NCBI GenBank assembly: GCA_009837395.1
Contig: VXTP01000006.1
Span: forward strand, 186,001 to 250,000
Origin: Gemmatimonadota bacterium
Lineage (GTDB): Bacteria; JAAXHH01
DNA length: 64,000 bases
Direction: 5' to 3'
The position numbers and the translations under genes were made by a program. Every line of letters starts with the position of its first letter. The first letter of the stretch is position 1. The notes below the pieces were generated by a model. It made no database searches. It had not been told where the DNA came from and was given only the letters and a program-made list of their open reading frames with translations. This document shows, one piece after another, positions 35,924-44,351 of this stretch.

Positions 35924-36859
35924 ATGAACGCCTTTCAAAAAACGGCCCTCGCCACCCTGGCGGCCACGATACTCCTGATCACCGTAGGCAGCCTGGTACG
36001 GATAACGGGCGCGGGCCTGGGTTGTCCCGACTGGCCCAGGTGCTGGGGATCCTGGCTGCCGCCGGCGAGCGTGGAAGCGCTGGACATGGCCTATGTCCGG
36101 GAGAAGGGCTACGACCCCGCGGACTTCAACCCGGTCAAGATGTGGACCGAATACGCGAACCGGCTCGTGGGCGTCGTCATCGGGATACTCATTTTCGTGA
36201 CCTTCCTGCGTTCGTTCCGGTATCGAAAGACGCAACCGGTGGTCTTCTACTGCGCGGGCCTGTGTTTCGTGCTGGTCGGCTTCCAGGGCTGGCTAGGCGG
36301 GCAGGTGGTCAGGTCCGGCCTCCAGCCCGGGATCATTACGCTCCACATGGCCCTCGCGGTTATCCTGCTGTGCCTGCTGCTCTACGTGACCTTCCAGTCC
36401 GTGGAACAGCGCCTGCGCGTCGAACTCACCGGGCGGGGACGGCCCGTTCTGATGCGCCTGGGGCTCGTGCTCCTGGCCGTAACGGCGATCCAGGTCCTCA
36501 TCGGCACGCAGGTACGGGAGGGCATCGATCCCTTCATCAAGGACGATGGCGGCCTGCCCCGGGGCGAATGGCTGGCCCAGGTGGGCATCGTCGACCACGT
36601 GCACCGATTTTCTTCCTGGCTGGTCCTGATTGCCGGCGTGCTCCTCTACCGGGCGGTTCGGCGACACGGCATGACCGGGCGGCTCCCCGCCGCCGCCAGG
36701 TTCATCCTGGCCGCCATCCTGCTTCAGATCGTACTGGGAGTCGTCCTGGCCTACGGCGGCTTGCCACCGGGGGCGCAGGTCCTTCACCTCACGCTGGCCA
36801 CACTGCTGATCTGCGGAGAGTGCATGATTCTGCTCATGGTCAGGGCGTCGCAGCGGTAG
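35924..36859 (+). CDS. ctaA: Heme A synthase (CtaA/COX15)
   Basis: Eight-helix membrane enzyme of 311 residues that oxidises the C8 methyl of heme O to make heme A for aa3-type cytochrome oxidases. Family features include VGSLVRITGAGLGCPDWPRC near residue 20-40, WTEYANRLVG with a heme-ligand His region replaced by the usual EYxNR, QGWLGGQVVRSGLQPGIITLHM near 130 and VDHVHRFSSW near 225 with the paired histidines. No other oxidase gene is in the window. It implies aerobic respiration. Confidence 0.93.
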   Translation: MNAFQKTALATLAATILLITVGSLVRITGAGLGCPDWPRCWGSWLPPASVEALDMAYVREKGYDPADFNPVKMWTEYANRLVGVVIGILIFVTFLRSFRYRKTQPVVFYCAGLCFVLVGFQGWLGGQVVRSGLQPGIITLHMALAVILLCLLLYVTFQSVEQRLRVELTGRGRPVLMRLGLVLLAVTAIQVLIGTQVREGIDPFIKDDGGLPRGEWLAQVGIVDHVHRFSSWLVLIAGVLLYRAVRRHGMTGRLPAAARFILAAILLQIVLGVVLAYGGLPPGAQVLHLTLATLLICGECMILLMVRASQR

Positions 36860-36934
36860 ATCTGGGTTTTCTTCTTTTCACATTTCCGCCGTCCGGTTAT
36901 GTTTGCTCAAGTTTCTCCTTTGAATCCTCTGGCA

Positions 36935-37020
36935 GGCCCGGCCGCCGCAACTGGCCCCGGCCGCCGCAACTGGCCCCGGCCGCCGCAACTGGCCCCGGCC
37001 GCCGCAACTGGCCCCGGCCG
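36935..37020. repeat. 19-bp tandem repeat, four copies plus a partial fifth
   Basis: The unit GGCCCCGGCCGCCGCAACT occurs as one 18-base copy and three exact 19-base copies, then an 11-base partial. It fills the spacer between ctaA and the next small gene and ends about 20 bp before that gene's ATG. Each unit contains the palindrome CCGGCCG-like core, so transcripts could fold. Confidence 0.9.
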
Positions 37021-37040
37021 CTTTGTCCCGGGTAGGAACG

Positions 37041-37421
37041 ATGGACCCACTGACCGCGCAGTTGAAGAGGATCAGGGCACGCTTCGATGAAGGCGTGCTG
37101 ACCAGGGAGGACATCGACGAAGCGATCGCCCTGGTGGAACAGGCCGAAGTGAAGCACGGCCCGGGTAACGGGCGCCAGAGCCTGCTCTACCTGCAGGCGC
37201 CCACGACCAACCCCCATTCGGCGGTGGTCGGCATCAGCATCTATGAAGACGGGACGGATTCCGACGGGCTCGACGACAACGGCGAATTCCGTTACCGGTC
37301 GATCAAGGAGGCCCTGGACGACGGCTGGCGCATCATCAAGTTTCCCGAAGCGTCCCTCGCCCTGCGGGAACAGGATACCTACGGGCTCGGATACGAGTTC
37401 GTGCTGGAGCGATGGAGATAG
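37041..37421 (+). CDS. Conserved hypothetical small protein
   Basis: A 126-residue soluble protein I do not recognise. The N-terminal 40 residues are helical with a heptad-like pattern (AQLKRIRARFDEGVLTREDI), followed by an alpha/beta stretch (SAVVGISIYEDGTDSDG, DGWRIIKFPEA, GYEFVLERW). ATG 37041 follows AGGAACG; a GTG/TTG-type start at 37023 would read into the tandem repeat. It is 3 bp upstream of the PhyH gene, so co-translation is likely. Confidence 0.65.
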   Translation: MDPLTAQLKRIRARFDEGVLTREDIDEAIALVEQAEVKHGPGNGRQSLLYLQAPTTNPHSAVVGISIYEDGTDSDGLDDNGEFRYRSIKEALDDGWRIIKFPEASLALREQDTYGLGYEFVLERWR

Positions 37422-37424
37422 AAG

Positions 37425-38309
37425 ATGGAGACCGCGATGACCGGATCACCTTACGGAAAGGAGATGGACTGCGCACCGTCGCTGACGGACCGCGAGGTGG
37501 TCGATTTCTGCCGGAACGGTTACCTGATGCTCCCCGGTGTCGTGCCGGACGACGTCAACAGGCAGGTCATCGGCTACCTGGACCGTGTCGACAGTACCTA
37601 TGAACCCACGCCCATCATGAAGGAATCCTTCTTCGTGGACGGCGTGCTCATGAACCCGCAGGCGGCGGGCGCCGTCCGGTCGCTCCTGGGAAGCGGCTTC
37701 ACCCTGCCGCTCATCATCAGCAACCACCGGGGCCCCCTGCCCTTTGACCAGCCCCAGAACTGGCACCGGGACGGCGGCACGATCTACACGGATCAGCTGG
37801 AATACCTGCAGGTCTTCTACTATCCGGAGGAATGCACCGAGGACATGGGACCCACCGTGGTGCTGCCCGGGTCGCACTTCATGCGGAACAAGGCACCCAT
37901 GATGGCCCATCTCGGTTCCATACGGGGGACCGTTTCGTCGGCCGGTCCGGCCGGCACGATCTTTCTCACCGTCTACGGGATCTGGCACCGCCGGTCGCGG
38001 GCCACCTCGGGTCCGAGAGGAAAGAGCAAATACCGCAACCTGCTCAAGTACAACTACTGGCGGACCGTACCGCCGCGGAGAGACTGGATCACGCAAGAGG
38101 ACATCGACTTCAACACCATCAAATTCGATCCGCCGGCGGGCGTGTTCGAGCAGTTCCAGGGCGCCATCGCGGCCGCGCGGATGTTCACCTGGCTCTGCGG
38201 CGCGGAAGACGAGTACCGGAAGAGAGGCGGACAGTGCTGGCCCATCGCCACCACCGTTCGGGACGGCGTGAACCAGGAGGGGGCGCCCAGGTCGCTGGCG
38301 AACCGTTGA
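37425..38309 (+). CDS. Phytanoyl-CoA dioxygenase (PhyH) family protein
   Basis: Fe(II)/2-oxoglutarate-dependent hydroxylase of 294 residues. The facial triad is visible as WHRDGG (His and Asp near residue 113) and IWHRRS (distal His near 190). VLPGSHFMRN and the jelly-roll pattern VFYYPEECTEDMGPTVV are typical. Substrates in this large family range from fatty acyl-CoA to small metabolites. The start could be 37437, which has a better spaced GGAG. It precedes an enolase-superfamily enzyme and an epimerase. Confidence 0.85.
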   Translation: METAMTGSPYGKEMDCAPSLTDREVVDFCRNGYLMLPGVVPDDVNRQVIGYLDRVDSTYEPTPIMKESFFVDGVLMNPQAAGAVRSLLGSGFTLPLIISNHRGPLPFDQPQNWHRDGGTIYTDQLEYLQVFYYPEECTEDMGPTVVLPGSHFMRNKAPMMAHLGSIRGTVSSAGPAGTIFLTVYGIWHRRSRATSGPRGKSKYRNLLKYNYWRTVPPRRDWITQEDIDFNTIKFDPPAGVFEQFQGAIAAARMFTWLCGAEDEYRKRGGQCWPIATTVRDGVNQEGAPRSLANR

Positions 38310-38386
38310 CATACATTTGTAATCAACCCATAAACCCCGATGGTGCGGTCACCAGAGGAAGAACACCGCACGGAAAGAAGCAGGCC

Positions 38387-39613
38387 ATGAAAATCACCGA
38401 CGTCGCAATTACCCATATCAATCCGAAACTCGCGGATCGGAACGTCGACAAGAAGGTCCAGTTCAGGACTATCGACACCCAGACGGTCTTCAAGGTCACC
38501 GCGGACAACGGGGTGGTCGGATACGGGGAAAGCCGGGGTCACGTCACGATGGACATCGGGGACGTGGAGCGGCTGACCGGCAGCAGCCCCTTCGACCACA
38601 TCAACGCGGGCTATCCCGTGGGTCTCATGGGCGCGCTTTACGATCTCATGGGCAGGCATCTCGAGATCCCGGCCTACAAGCTCATGGGACAGAAGGTGCG
38701 GGACCGGGTGCCCGTCGCGGCGTGGACCCGCGTGGCGTCCCCGGAAGAACTGGCCGCCGAGGTGGTGCGGGCCGTGGACGAAGGGTACATGATCTTCAAG
38801 ATGCACACGGGCGAGTACTACGATGTATACGAGCAGAACAGCGCCGTGGAAGAGGTCGCCCCGGCCGGATTCAAGATGCACTACGACTTCAACCACAACC
38901 GTTCGCTTCCCGACGTGGCGCGCATCGTGGAACACCTCGAGAAGTCGCCCGTCGTCGGCGTGATCGAGGATCCGATAGTCTGGCGCGACGTGGACGGGTG
39001 GCGGCGCCTGCGAGAGCAGACGTCGATCCCCCTGCTGATGCACGTGCCGCAACTGGGCGGCGGTCCGGAGATCGCCCTCGGATGCGCCGACGCCTACATG
39101 ATCGGCGAGCACGGCATCGGAATGAGCCTGAAGCGGGGATTCGCCTGTGCCGAGGCGAACGTCTCCACCGTGATCCAGATGACCGGGGGCACGCTCAACA
39201 AGGCGATGGCGCTCCACCTCGGCGCGGTGATTCCCAACGTGATGTATACGGTCAACCTGGACGACCAGTACGGAGAGGACGTGACCGGCGGCCGTATCGA
39301 GGTGGCGGACGGCTGTTCCCCCGTACCGGAGGGACCCGGCCTCGGCGTCGAAGTCGACGAAGACGAACTGGTCCGCATCGCCGGGAACCCGGTCACCGAG
39401 CTTCCCCAGTACATCGGAAAGACCCGCCTGCCCAGCGGGAACATCTACTATACTATCGGATATCCCTCGGTCCACCGGCTGACCGGTTTCACCGAAGGCA
39501 ACATCCGGGGAATCCGGCTGGACCTCTGGGAAGAAGACGGCAGTTCATCTTGGCAGGAAACCTACGACTGGATCGAACGCCGTGGACCCTTCATGCGCAA
39601 GGAGTCGGAATGA
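38387..39613 (+). CDS. Mandelate racemase/enolase-superfamily dehydratase
   Basis: A 408-residue sugar-acid dehydratase candidate. N-terminal capping domain MKITDVAITHINP, then a TIM barrel with FKMHTGEY (Lys), HYDFNHN (first metal Asp), GVIEDPIVW (second metal Glu) and GEHGIGMS (third). Seen alone, it abstracts a proton alpha to a carboxylate and loses water from an acid sugar. An extra C-terminal portion (about 320-408) is longer than minimal members. I use ATG 38387 (AAAGAAGC upstream). Its stop overlaps the epimerase start, so they are coupled. Confidence 0.85.
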   Translation: MKITDVAITHINPKLADRNVDKKVQFRTIDTQTVFKVTADNGVVGYGESRGHVTMDIGDVERLTGSSPFDHINAGYPVGLMGALYDLMGRHLEIPAYKLMGQKVRDRVPVAAWTRVASPEELAAEVVRAVDEGYMIFKMHTGEYYDVYEQNSAVEEVAPAGFKMHYDFNHNRSLPDVARIVEHLEKSPVVGVIEDPIVWRDVDGWRRLREQTSIPLLMHVPQLGGGPEIALGCADAYMIGEHGIGMSLKRGFACAEANVSTVIQMTGGTLNKAMALHLGAVIPNVMYTVNLDDQYGEDVTGGRIEVADGCSPVPEGPGLGVEVDEDELVRIAGNPVTELPQYIGKTRLPSGNIYYTIGYPSVHRLTGFTEGNIRGIRLDLWEEDGSSSWQETYDWIERRGPFMRKESE

Positions 39614-40314
39614 ACGAAACACCCCGCATACTCGTCACCGGATCGGCGGGAGCCATCGGGACGATCATCGTGAACGGACTTAAAGACAAATACCCCCTCC
39701 GCGGTTTCGACCGGGTGTCTACACCGGGAATGGATGACGAGGTCGTCGGCGATATTACCGACATGGACGCGGTGCTCCAGGCCACCGAAGGCATGGACGC
39801 CATAATCCATCTGGCCGGCAATCCCTCCGGCGGCGCGTCGTGGGAGGAAATCCTCCACGCCAACTTCATCGGGACCTATACGCTGTTCGAAGCGGCCAAC
39901 CGCAATGGCGTGCGCCGGGTCGCCTTCGCCAGCAGGGCCGGATTGCTGGCGCCTTATCCGCAGGATGTGTACCGCAGGATCGACATGCCGCCGCGACCGG
40001 AAAGCTACTATTCCATCAGCAAGGTCTTCGGGGAAAGCCTGGGGTACATGTACGCGGTGCGGTTCGACATGGAGGTCGTGTGCGTGCGCATCGGGAACTT
40101 CCAGAAACAGCGGGACCTGCCCGGCCATCCCCACCACCTCAGTCACGGTGACGCGGTGCGGGTGTTCGAACGGGCGGTCATCCACCCCGGCATCCGGTTC
40201 GAGATCGTTTTCGGTGTGTCCGACAGCACGTGGGACATGTACGACCTGGATCACGGCCGCCAGGCGATCGACTACCACCCCCAGGACAAATCCGTCATCG
40301 ATCCGGAAGCCTGA
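39610..40314 (+). CDS. NAD-dependent epimerase/dehydratase (extended SDR)
   Basis: A 234-residue Rossmann oxidoreductase. The NAD loop is VTGSAGAIGTII at the N-terminus, and the catalytic Tyr-Lys pair appears in SYYSISKVFGES near residue 140. Segments AIIHLAGNPSGGASWEEI and GTYTLFEAANRNGVRRV are typical of UDP-sugar and uronate dehydrogenases. It is close in length to uronate dehydrogenase (about 265), so oxidation of a sugar acid is plausible. ATG 39610 overlaps the stop of the upstream dehydratase (ATGA), indicating one pathway. Confidence 0.85.
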   Translation: MNETPRILVTGSAGAIGTIIVNGLKDKYPLRGFDRVSTPGMDDEVVGDITDMDAVLQATEGMDAIIHLAGNPSGGASWEEILHANFIGTYTLFEAANRNGVRRVAFASRAGLLAPYPQDVYRRIDMPPRPESYYSISKVFGESLGYMYAVRFDMEVVCVRIGNFQKQRDLPGHPHHLSHGDAVRVFERAVIHPGIRFEIVFGVSDSTWDMYDLDHGRQAIDYHPQDKSVIDPEA

Positions 40315-40402
40315 TTTCTCTACCCTGGTTAGCCAGGGCCATTCGCGTACGGTCATATCAAGAAGGCGACGGCCGCGATTGGCCGCGACCGACCGTACCA
40401 GG

Positions 40403-41185
40403 CTAAAGCGACGTCCAACCGCCGTCCACCATGAGCGCGACCCCGGTGACGTACCTGGACGCGTCGGAGGCCAGGTAGACCACGGCGCCCTTGAGGTCCT
40501 CGTTGTCCAGCATGCGTCCAAGCGGCACGCGATGTTCATACCGCTGCACGAACGGTCCGGGTTGTTCATTGAAATACCCGCCAGGGCAGATGCAGTTGGC
40601 CCGTACGCCCTGTTTCCCGTAGTAGTTCGCGATGTACCGGGTGAAATTGATCATGCCCCCCTTGACGAAGGTGTAGTCCGGCGGTTGCTTCATGCCGGTT
40701 TCTTCGTACAGGCCGGGGTCGTTGGCCACGACGCCGTAGATACTTGAAATATTGATGACGCTGCCGCTGCCCTGGCCGGCCATGACGGGGACGAAGGCCT
40801 TGCAGAGGGCGAAGAGTCCCACCATGTTTCCCTGGGCGCTGGCGGTCCAGTAGTCGGGCGTCTGTTCGTCGAAACCGCCGCCCCGGCCGACCACGGCGCT
40901 GTTGACCAGGACGTCCACGCGGCCGAAACGGTCCATTACGCGTCGTTTCAGGGCGTCGATCGATTCGATATTCGTGATGTCGAGCGTCTCAGGGTGGGTG
41001 TCGAATCCCCGTTCGTTCAATCCTGCGACGAACCGCCGGTTGTTTTCAAGGTCCCGCGAAGCGACGACCACCGTGGCGCCGGCCTCGGCCAGGGCCTCGG
41101 AAATGCTGCTTCCGAACTGCGGACCGGCGCCACCCGTGACTACGGCGATGCGCCCGGCCATTGAAAAGCTGTCGAGTACGCCCAT
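40403..41185 (-). CDS. Short-chain dehydrogenase/reductase
   Basis: A 260-residue classical SDR. Cofactor loop VVTGGAGPQFGSSISEAL, NSAVVGRGGG where NNAG is usual, catalytic Ser region ISSIYGVVAND, and YTFVKGGMIN as the Tyr-Lys pair. The C-terminal substrate region begins CICPGGYFNEQP. Could be a gluconate or sugar dehydrogenase of the adjacent catabolic group. ATG 41185 has AGGAG seven bases upstream; a seven-residue extension is possible. Confidence 0.87.
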   Translation of the reverse strand: MGVLDSFSMAGRIAVVTGGAGPQFGSSISEALAEAGATVVVASRDLENNRRFVAGLNERGFDTHPETLDITNIESIDALKRRVMDRFGRVDVLVNSAVVGRGGGFDEQTPDYWTASAQGNMVGLFALCKAFVPVMAGQGSGSVINISSIYGVVANDPGLYEETGMKQPPDYTFVKGGMINFTRYIANYYGKQGVRANCICPGGYFNEQPGPFVQRYEHRVPLGRMLDNEDLKGAVVYLASDASRYVTGVALMVDGGWTSL

Positions 41186-41230
41186 GCGTAGGCTCCTGTC
41201 ATTCAACTGTTTAGATAAATACTAGACGGT

Positions 41231-41272
41231 GTATCGACAAAGTATATACCGGTATCAACAAAGTATATACCG
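41231..41272. repeat. 21-bp direct tandem duplication
   Basis: Two adjacent copies of GTATCxACAAAGTATATACCG differ at one base. They lie in the spacer between the divergent SDR and NHL genes. A duplicated operator or a slippage product are both possible. Confidence 0.75.
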
Positions 41273-41383
41273 CTCGATCATGCGGGACAAAGCCTTTGTA
41301 CCCGCCGGATTCGATCGGGAAGCCGTAGCGCCTTGCAGGTCCACGAGTAGAGATCTGAAGCCATCTTGACGGAGGAGCAGACC

Positions 41384-42226
41384 ATGATCTGGGGGTCCGG
41401 AGACTATTGTTACGAGAAGGTGCCCGGTTGGGGATCCGAACGCACGCTGGGCATCGCCACGGCCGTGGCCGTGGATTCGCGGGACCGGGTCTACGTCGTC
41501 GACCGGGAGCCGAATCCCGCCGTGGTGGTTTACGACCGGGACGGCCGCCTGCTGGACGAATGGGGTCACGACATACTGGCCCTGCCCCACGAGATATGGA
41601 TCGACGGGGAGGACAGGATCTACATTCCGGACTGCAGAGACCATACCGTCCGGGTGTTCGAGACCGACGGCACACTGCTGCAGACGCTGGGTGAGCCGAA
41701 CCGGCCCGGAGAGCCGGGCAAGCCCTTCAACATGCCGACGCGCGCCGTCAAGGGCGCCTCCGGGGACCTGTACGTCTCCGACGGTTACGGACAGTGTTAC
41801 GTGCACCGGTTGACGCCGGCGGGAGACCTGGTCCAGTCCTGGGGCGGCAGGGGCGCCGGGCCCGGCCGGTTCACCCTGCCACACAACATCTTTTCCGCAT
41901 CCGACGGCCGCCTGCTCGTGGCCGACCGGGAGACCAACAACCGGATACAGGTCTTCGATGCCGAGGGAGGTTTCCTCGCGGAATGGCCCGGCCGTCCCGC
42001 GCCGTGCGGCCTGTTCGTCGATGACGAGGACACGGTCTTCCTGGGCGAGGGCGGCGGGGTCACCATCATGAACATGGACGGCAGGCTCCTCGCCCAGTGG
42101 GTCGTCCGGGGCGGACCGGTCGATCGGGCCCACGGCGCACACAGCGTCTGGGTCGACCGCCACGGGGATATCTACGTGGGCGAGGTGGGCGTGGAGAACC
42201 TCGTGCACAAGTACGTCCGCGTTTGA
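41384..42226 (+). CDS. NHL-repeat six-bladed propeller protein
   Basis: A 280-residue single propeller of the NHL/peptidylglycine-lyase-like type. Blades recur about every 45-50 residues: RVYVVDREPNPAVVVYDRDG, RIYIPDCRDHTVRVFETDG, DLYVSDGYGQCYVHRLTPAG, LLVADRETNNRIQVFDAEG. No signal peptide is visible. Enzyme activity is not shown by residues I can identify. The start at ATG 41384 follows GGAGGAG. Upstream of the small membrane protein and symporter. Confidence 0.8.
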   Translation: MIWGSGDYCYEKVPGWGSERTLGIATAVAVDSRDRVYVVDREPNPAVVVYDRDGRLLDEWGHDILALPHEIWIDGEDRIYIPDCRDHTVRVFETDGTLLQTLGEPNRPGEPGKPFNMPTRAVKGASGDLYVSDGYGQCYVHRLTPAGDLVQSWGGRGAGPGRFTLPHNIFSASDGRLLVADRETNNRIQVFDAEGGFLAEWPGRPAPCGLFVDDEDTVFLGEGGGVTIMNMDGRLLAQWVVRGGPVDRAHGAHSVWVDRHGDIYVGEVGVENLVHKYVRV

Positions 42227-42264
42227 CAAACCGTATTTCCTTGAGTACAACCTCGAATACATCT

Positions 42265-42483
42265 ATGAACCCTCTCCCTTCCGACCGGCATTTTCCCCGA
42301 TGGATATGGGCCGTCTATGCGGCCCTCTTCGCCCTTTCCATACCGTGGTACCTCCCCGAGATCGACCCGGTCCCCATCTGGATCGGCGTGCCGTACTGGG
42401 TCGTGATCTGCCTGGCCGCCTGCCTGGCCGTCGCGTGCTTCACTGCCTTCGTGATACACCGGTACTGGCGGGAGGACGGATAA
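42265..42483 (+). CDS. Small membrane protein (DUF3311-like) partner of a sodium symporter
   Basis: A 72-residue protein with two transmembrane helices, about residues 13-29 and 40-62. The order N-terminal helix, IPWYLPEIDPVPIWIGVPYW loop, second helix and a basic tail matches DUF3311 proteins, which sit next to sodium:solute symporters. It may assemble with or stabilise the transporter encoded 3 bp downstream. Confidence 0.75.
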   Translation: MNPLPSDRHFPRWIWAVYAALFALSIPWYLPEIDPVPIWIGVPYWVVICLAACLAVACFTAFVIHRYWREDG

Positions 42484-42486
42484 CCC

Positions 42487-43977
42487 ATGGCGGATCAGCC
42501 TTACGGCCCCGGCGCCTTCGCCTTCCTGGCCGCCTACCTCGTCTTCATGATCGTGCTGGGATACGTGGCCCGGGCCCGCCGCCGGGACGATTCCATGTCC
42601 TCCTTCTACCTGGCGGGCAAGAACCTGGGTGCCCTGGTCCTCTTCTTCACGCTCTACGCGACCCAGTACAGCGGCAACACGCTCATCGGTTATCCCGGCG
42701 AGGCCTACCGGATGGGTTACGCATGGATCATGAGCGTCGGGTTCATGATGGCCATCGTGGTGGCCTACCTGCTCTTCGCGCCGCCGCTCTACCGCGCGTC
42801 GCGGCGGGGCAACTTCGTGACGCCGGGCGACTGGATCACCCATCGGTTCGGGGCGGAAGGAAGATCCGGGCTGACCCTCTTCGCCGGCGTGCTGTTCGTG
42901 GTCGCCATCGCCAACTACCTGCTCGCGCAGCTTCTGGCGGTGGGGCATATCGTATCCGGTCTATCCGGTGGCGCCATTCCGTTCTGGGCGGGCGTCGTGA
43001 TCCTTGCGGTCATCATCCTGTTCTACGAGACCCTTGGCGGCATGCAGGCCGTGGCGTGGACCGACTGCATCCAGGGCATGCTCCTCTTCGTCGGGTTGCT
43101 GGGCATGCTGGCCGCCGTGGTCGCGGGGAGCGACCGCCTCGGAGAAGCGACGGCGTGGATCATCGCCCATCAGCCTTCGAAAGCCGCACTTCCCGAGGGC
43201 GAGACGATCCGTACCTGGATCAGCACCATCCTGCTCGTGGGCTTCGCCGCCGCCGTCTATCCCCAGGCCATTCAGCGCATCTTCGCCGCCCGGAGCACCC
43301 GCAGCCTGAAGCGGTCGTTCACCTTCATGGCCTTCATGCCGCTGGTCACCATCTCGGCGGTCGTGCTCGTCGGGATCCTCGCCATCCCGCAGCTGTCTGG
43401 CCTCGAGGGCGTGGAAACCGACCAGGTCATGCCCCGGCTGCTCCGGGTCTGGGCCGCCGAATCGCTCTGGCTCTACGTCATGACCGTGCTCGTCCTCACC
43501 GGCATCGTCGCGGCCATCATGTCGACGGCCGACTCCGTCCTGCTCAGCCTCTCTTCCCTGCTCGTCAAGGACGTACTGGGCCGGTTCAGGATGGGATCGC
43601 TCCCGGAAGCAAGCCTTACCGCGTGGGGGAAGCGCCTGTCCTGGATCATCATGGCCATCCTGGTCCTCATCGCCCTGACACCGGATCTCACCCTTTGGGG
43701 ACTCATCGAGCTGAAGATGGAGGTGTTGATCCAGACCGCCCCGCTTTTTGTACTGGGGGTGCTGTGGCCGCGATTCAGCGCGTCAGGCGCGGCCGCGGGT
43801 ATGGCTTCAGGTACGGCCCTCGCGGCCAGTTTGACCCTCGCGGGCATGGGCAAGGTCTGGGGCTGGCACGCCGGCGTGCTCGGGCTGGCGCTGAACGTGA
43901 TCGTGGGGGTGGCGGTGAGTTGGGCCGGGTATCGCCGTTCGTTCAGATTAACGAAACTACTTGACTTTTGTAACTAA
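42487..43977 (+). CDS. Sodium:solute symporter (SSS family)
   Basis: A 496-residue permease with about 13 membrane segments. The family's Na+-site region FYLAGKNLGALVLFFTLYATQYSGNTLIGYPG near residues 37-70 and the unwound TM segments are visible, as is SLSSLLVKDVLG near 355. It imports an unknown solute, possibly a carboxylate or sugar acid given the neighbouring genes. Its 3' end overlaps the promoter of the RiPP precursor. Confidence 0.88.
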   Translation: MADQPYGPGAFAFLAAYLVFMIVLGYVARARRRDDSMSSFYLAGKNLGALVLFFTLYATQYSGNTLIGYPGEAYRMGYAWIMSVGFMMAIVVAYLLFAPPLYRASRRGNFVTPGDWITHRFGAEGRSGLTLFAGVLFVVAIANYLLAQLLAVGHIVSGLSGGAIPFWAGVVILAVIILFYETLGGMQAVAWTDCIQGMLLFVGLLGMLAAVVAGSDRLGEATAWIIAHQPSKAALPEGETIRTWISTILLVGFAAAVYPQAIQRIFAARSTRSLKRSFTFMAFMPLVTISAVVLVGILAIPQLSGLEGVETDQVMPRLLRVWAAESLWLYVMTVLVLTGIVAAIMSTADSVLLSLSSLLVKDVLGRFRMGSLPEASLTAWGKRLSWIIMAILVLIALTPDLTLWGLIELKMEVLIQTAPLFVLGVLWPRFSASGAAAGMASGTALAASLTLAGMGKVWGWHAGVLGLALNVIVGVAVSWAGYRRSFRLTKLLDFCN

Positions 43978-43989
43978 ATGACATATATT
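43961..43989 (+). promoter_or_regulatory. Strong sigma-70-type promoter for the RiPP precursor
   Basis: TTGACT (43961-43966) and TATATT (43984-43989) are separated by exactly 17 bp. The -35 lies inside the last codons of the symporter gene. About 50 bp downstream a consensus AAAGGAG (44029-44035) and ATG 44043 follow, so the precursor would be made at high level from its own promoter. Confidence 0.75.
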
Positions 43990-44042
43990 ATTCGCTACGT
44001 TAGGAACCTGGTCGGAAGTCAATCTACGAAAGGAGTAATACC

Positions 44043-44294
44043 ATGAGAAGTGGCGATGAAATGTTAAAGCAGATCGTTGAGAAGTCCTCTCTGGACGCAG
44101 ATTTCAGGCAGAAGCTGATCGCGGATCCGAAGTCGACCATCTGTGATGAACTGGACATTACGATGCCGGAATCCATGTCGATCCAGGTCCACGAAAGCGA
44201 TATGCAGACGGTACATATCGCACTGCCCCCGGATGCGAATATCACCGAGGAGCAGCTCGAAGCCGTCTCGGCCGGACTCTGCTGCTGCTGGTAA
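44043..44294 (+). CDS. NHLP-leader RiPP precursor peptide, predicted core LCCCW
   Basis: An 83-residue peptide. Residues 1-78 match the nitrile-hydratase alpha-like leader (NHLP): DADFRQKLIADPKSTICDEL, the MPESMSIQVHES strand, HIALPPDANITEEQLEAVSAG. The chain ends at Leu-Cys-Cys-Cys-Trp after Ser-Ala-Gly, where leader peptidases of this class cut. Three adjacent cysteines are ideal substrates for YcaO cyclodehydration to thiazolines, and the terminal Trp for halogenation. Codons are less GC-rich than neighbours. Convergent with the biosynthetic genes and followed by a bidirectional terminator. Confidence 0.88.
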   Translation: MRSGDEMLKQIVEKSSLDADFRQKLIADPKSTICDELDITMPESMSIQVHESDMQTVHIALPPDANITEEQLEAVSAGLCCCW

Positions 44295-44351
44295 ATCGAA
44301 ATCAACACACTGCTCATCACGCGGATGCCTGGTATTCGCGTGATCAAGTAT

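Noticed and set aside
36899-37114. Small frames reading through the 19-bp tandem repeat
   Set aside because: They encode simple Arg/Pro/Ala repeats and owe their openness to the repeat; ribosome sites support only the ATG at 37041.
40323-40338. CCCTGG-TTAG-CCAGGG hairpin after the epimerase gene
   Set aside because: The stem is only six base pairs and no T-run follows, so I did not call it a terminator.
42300-43964. A 554-codon frame overlapping the sodium symporter
   Set aside because: It is out of frame with the well-conserved symporter and DUF3311-like genes and has Arg/Gly-rich shadow composition.
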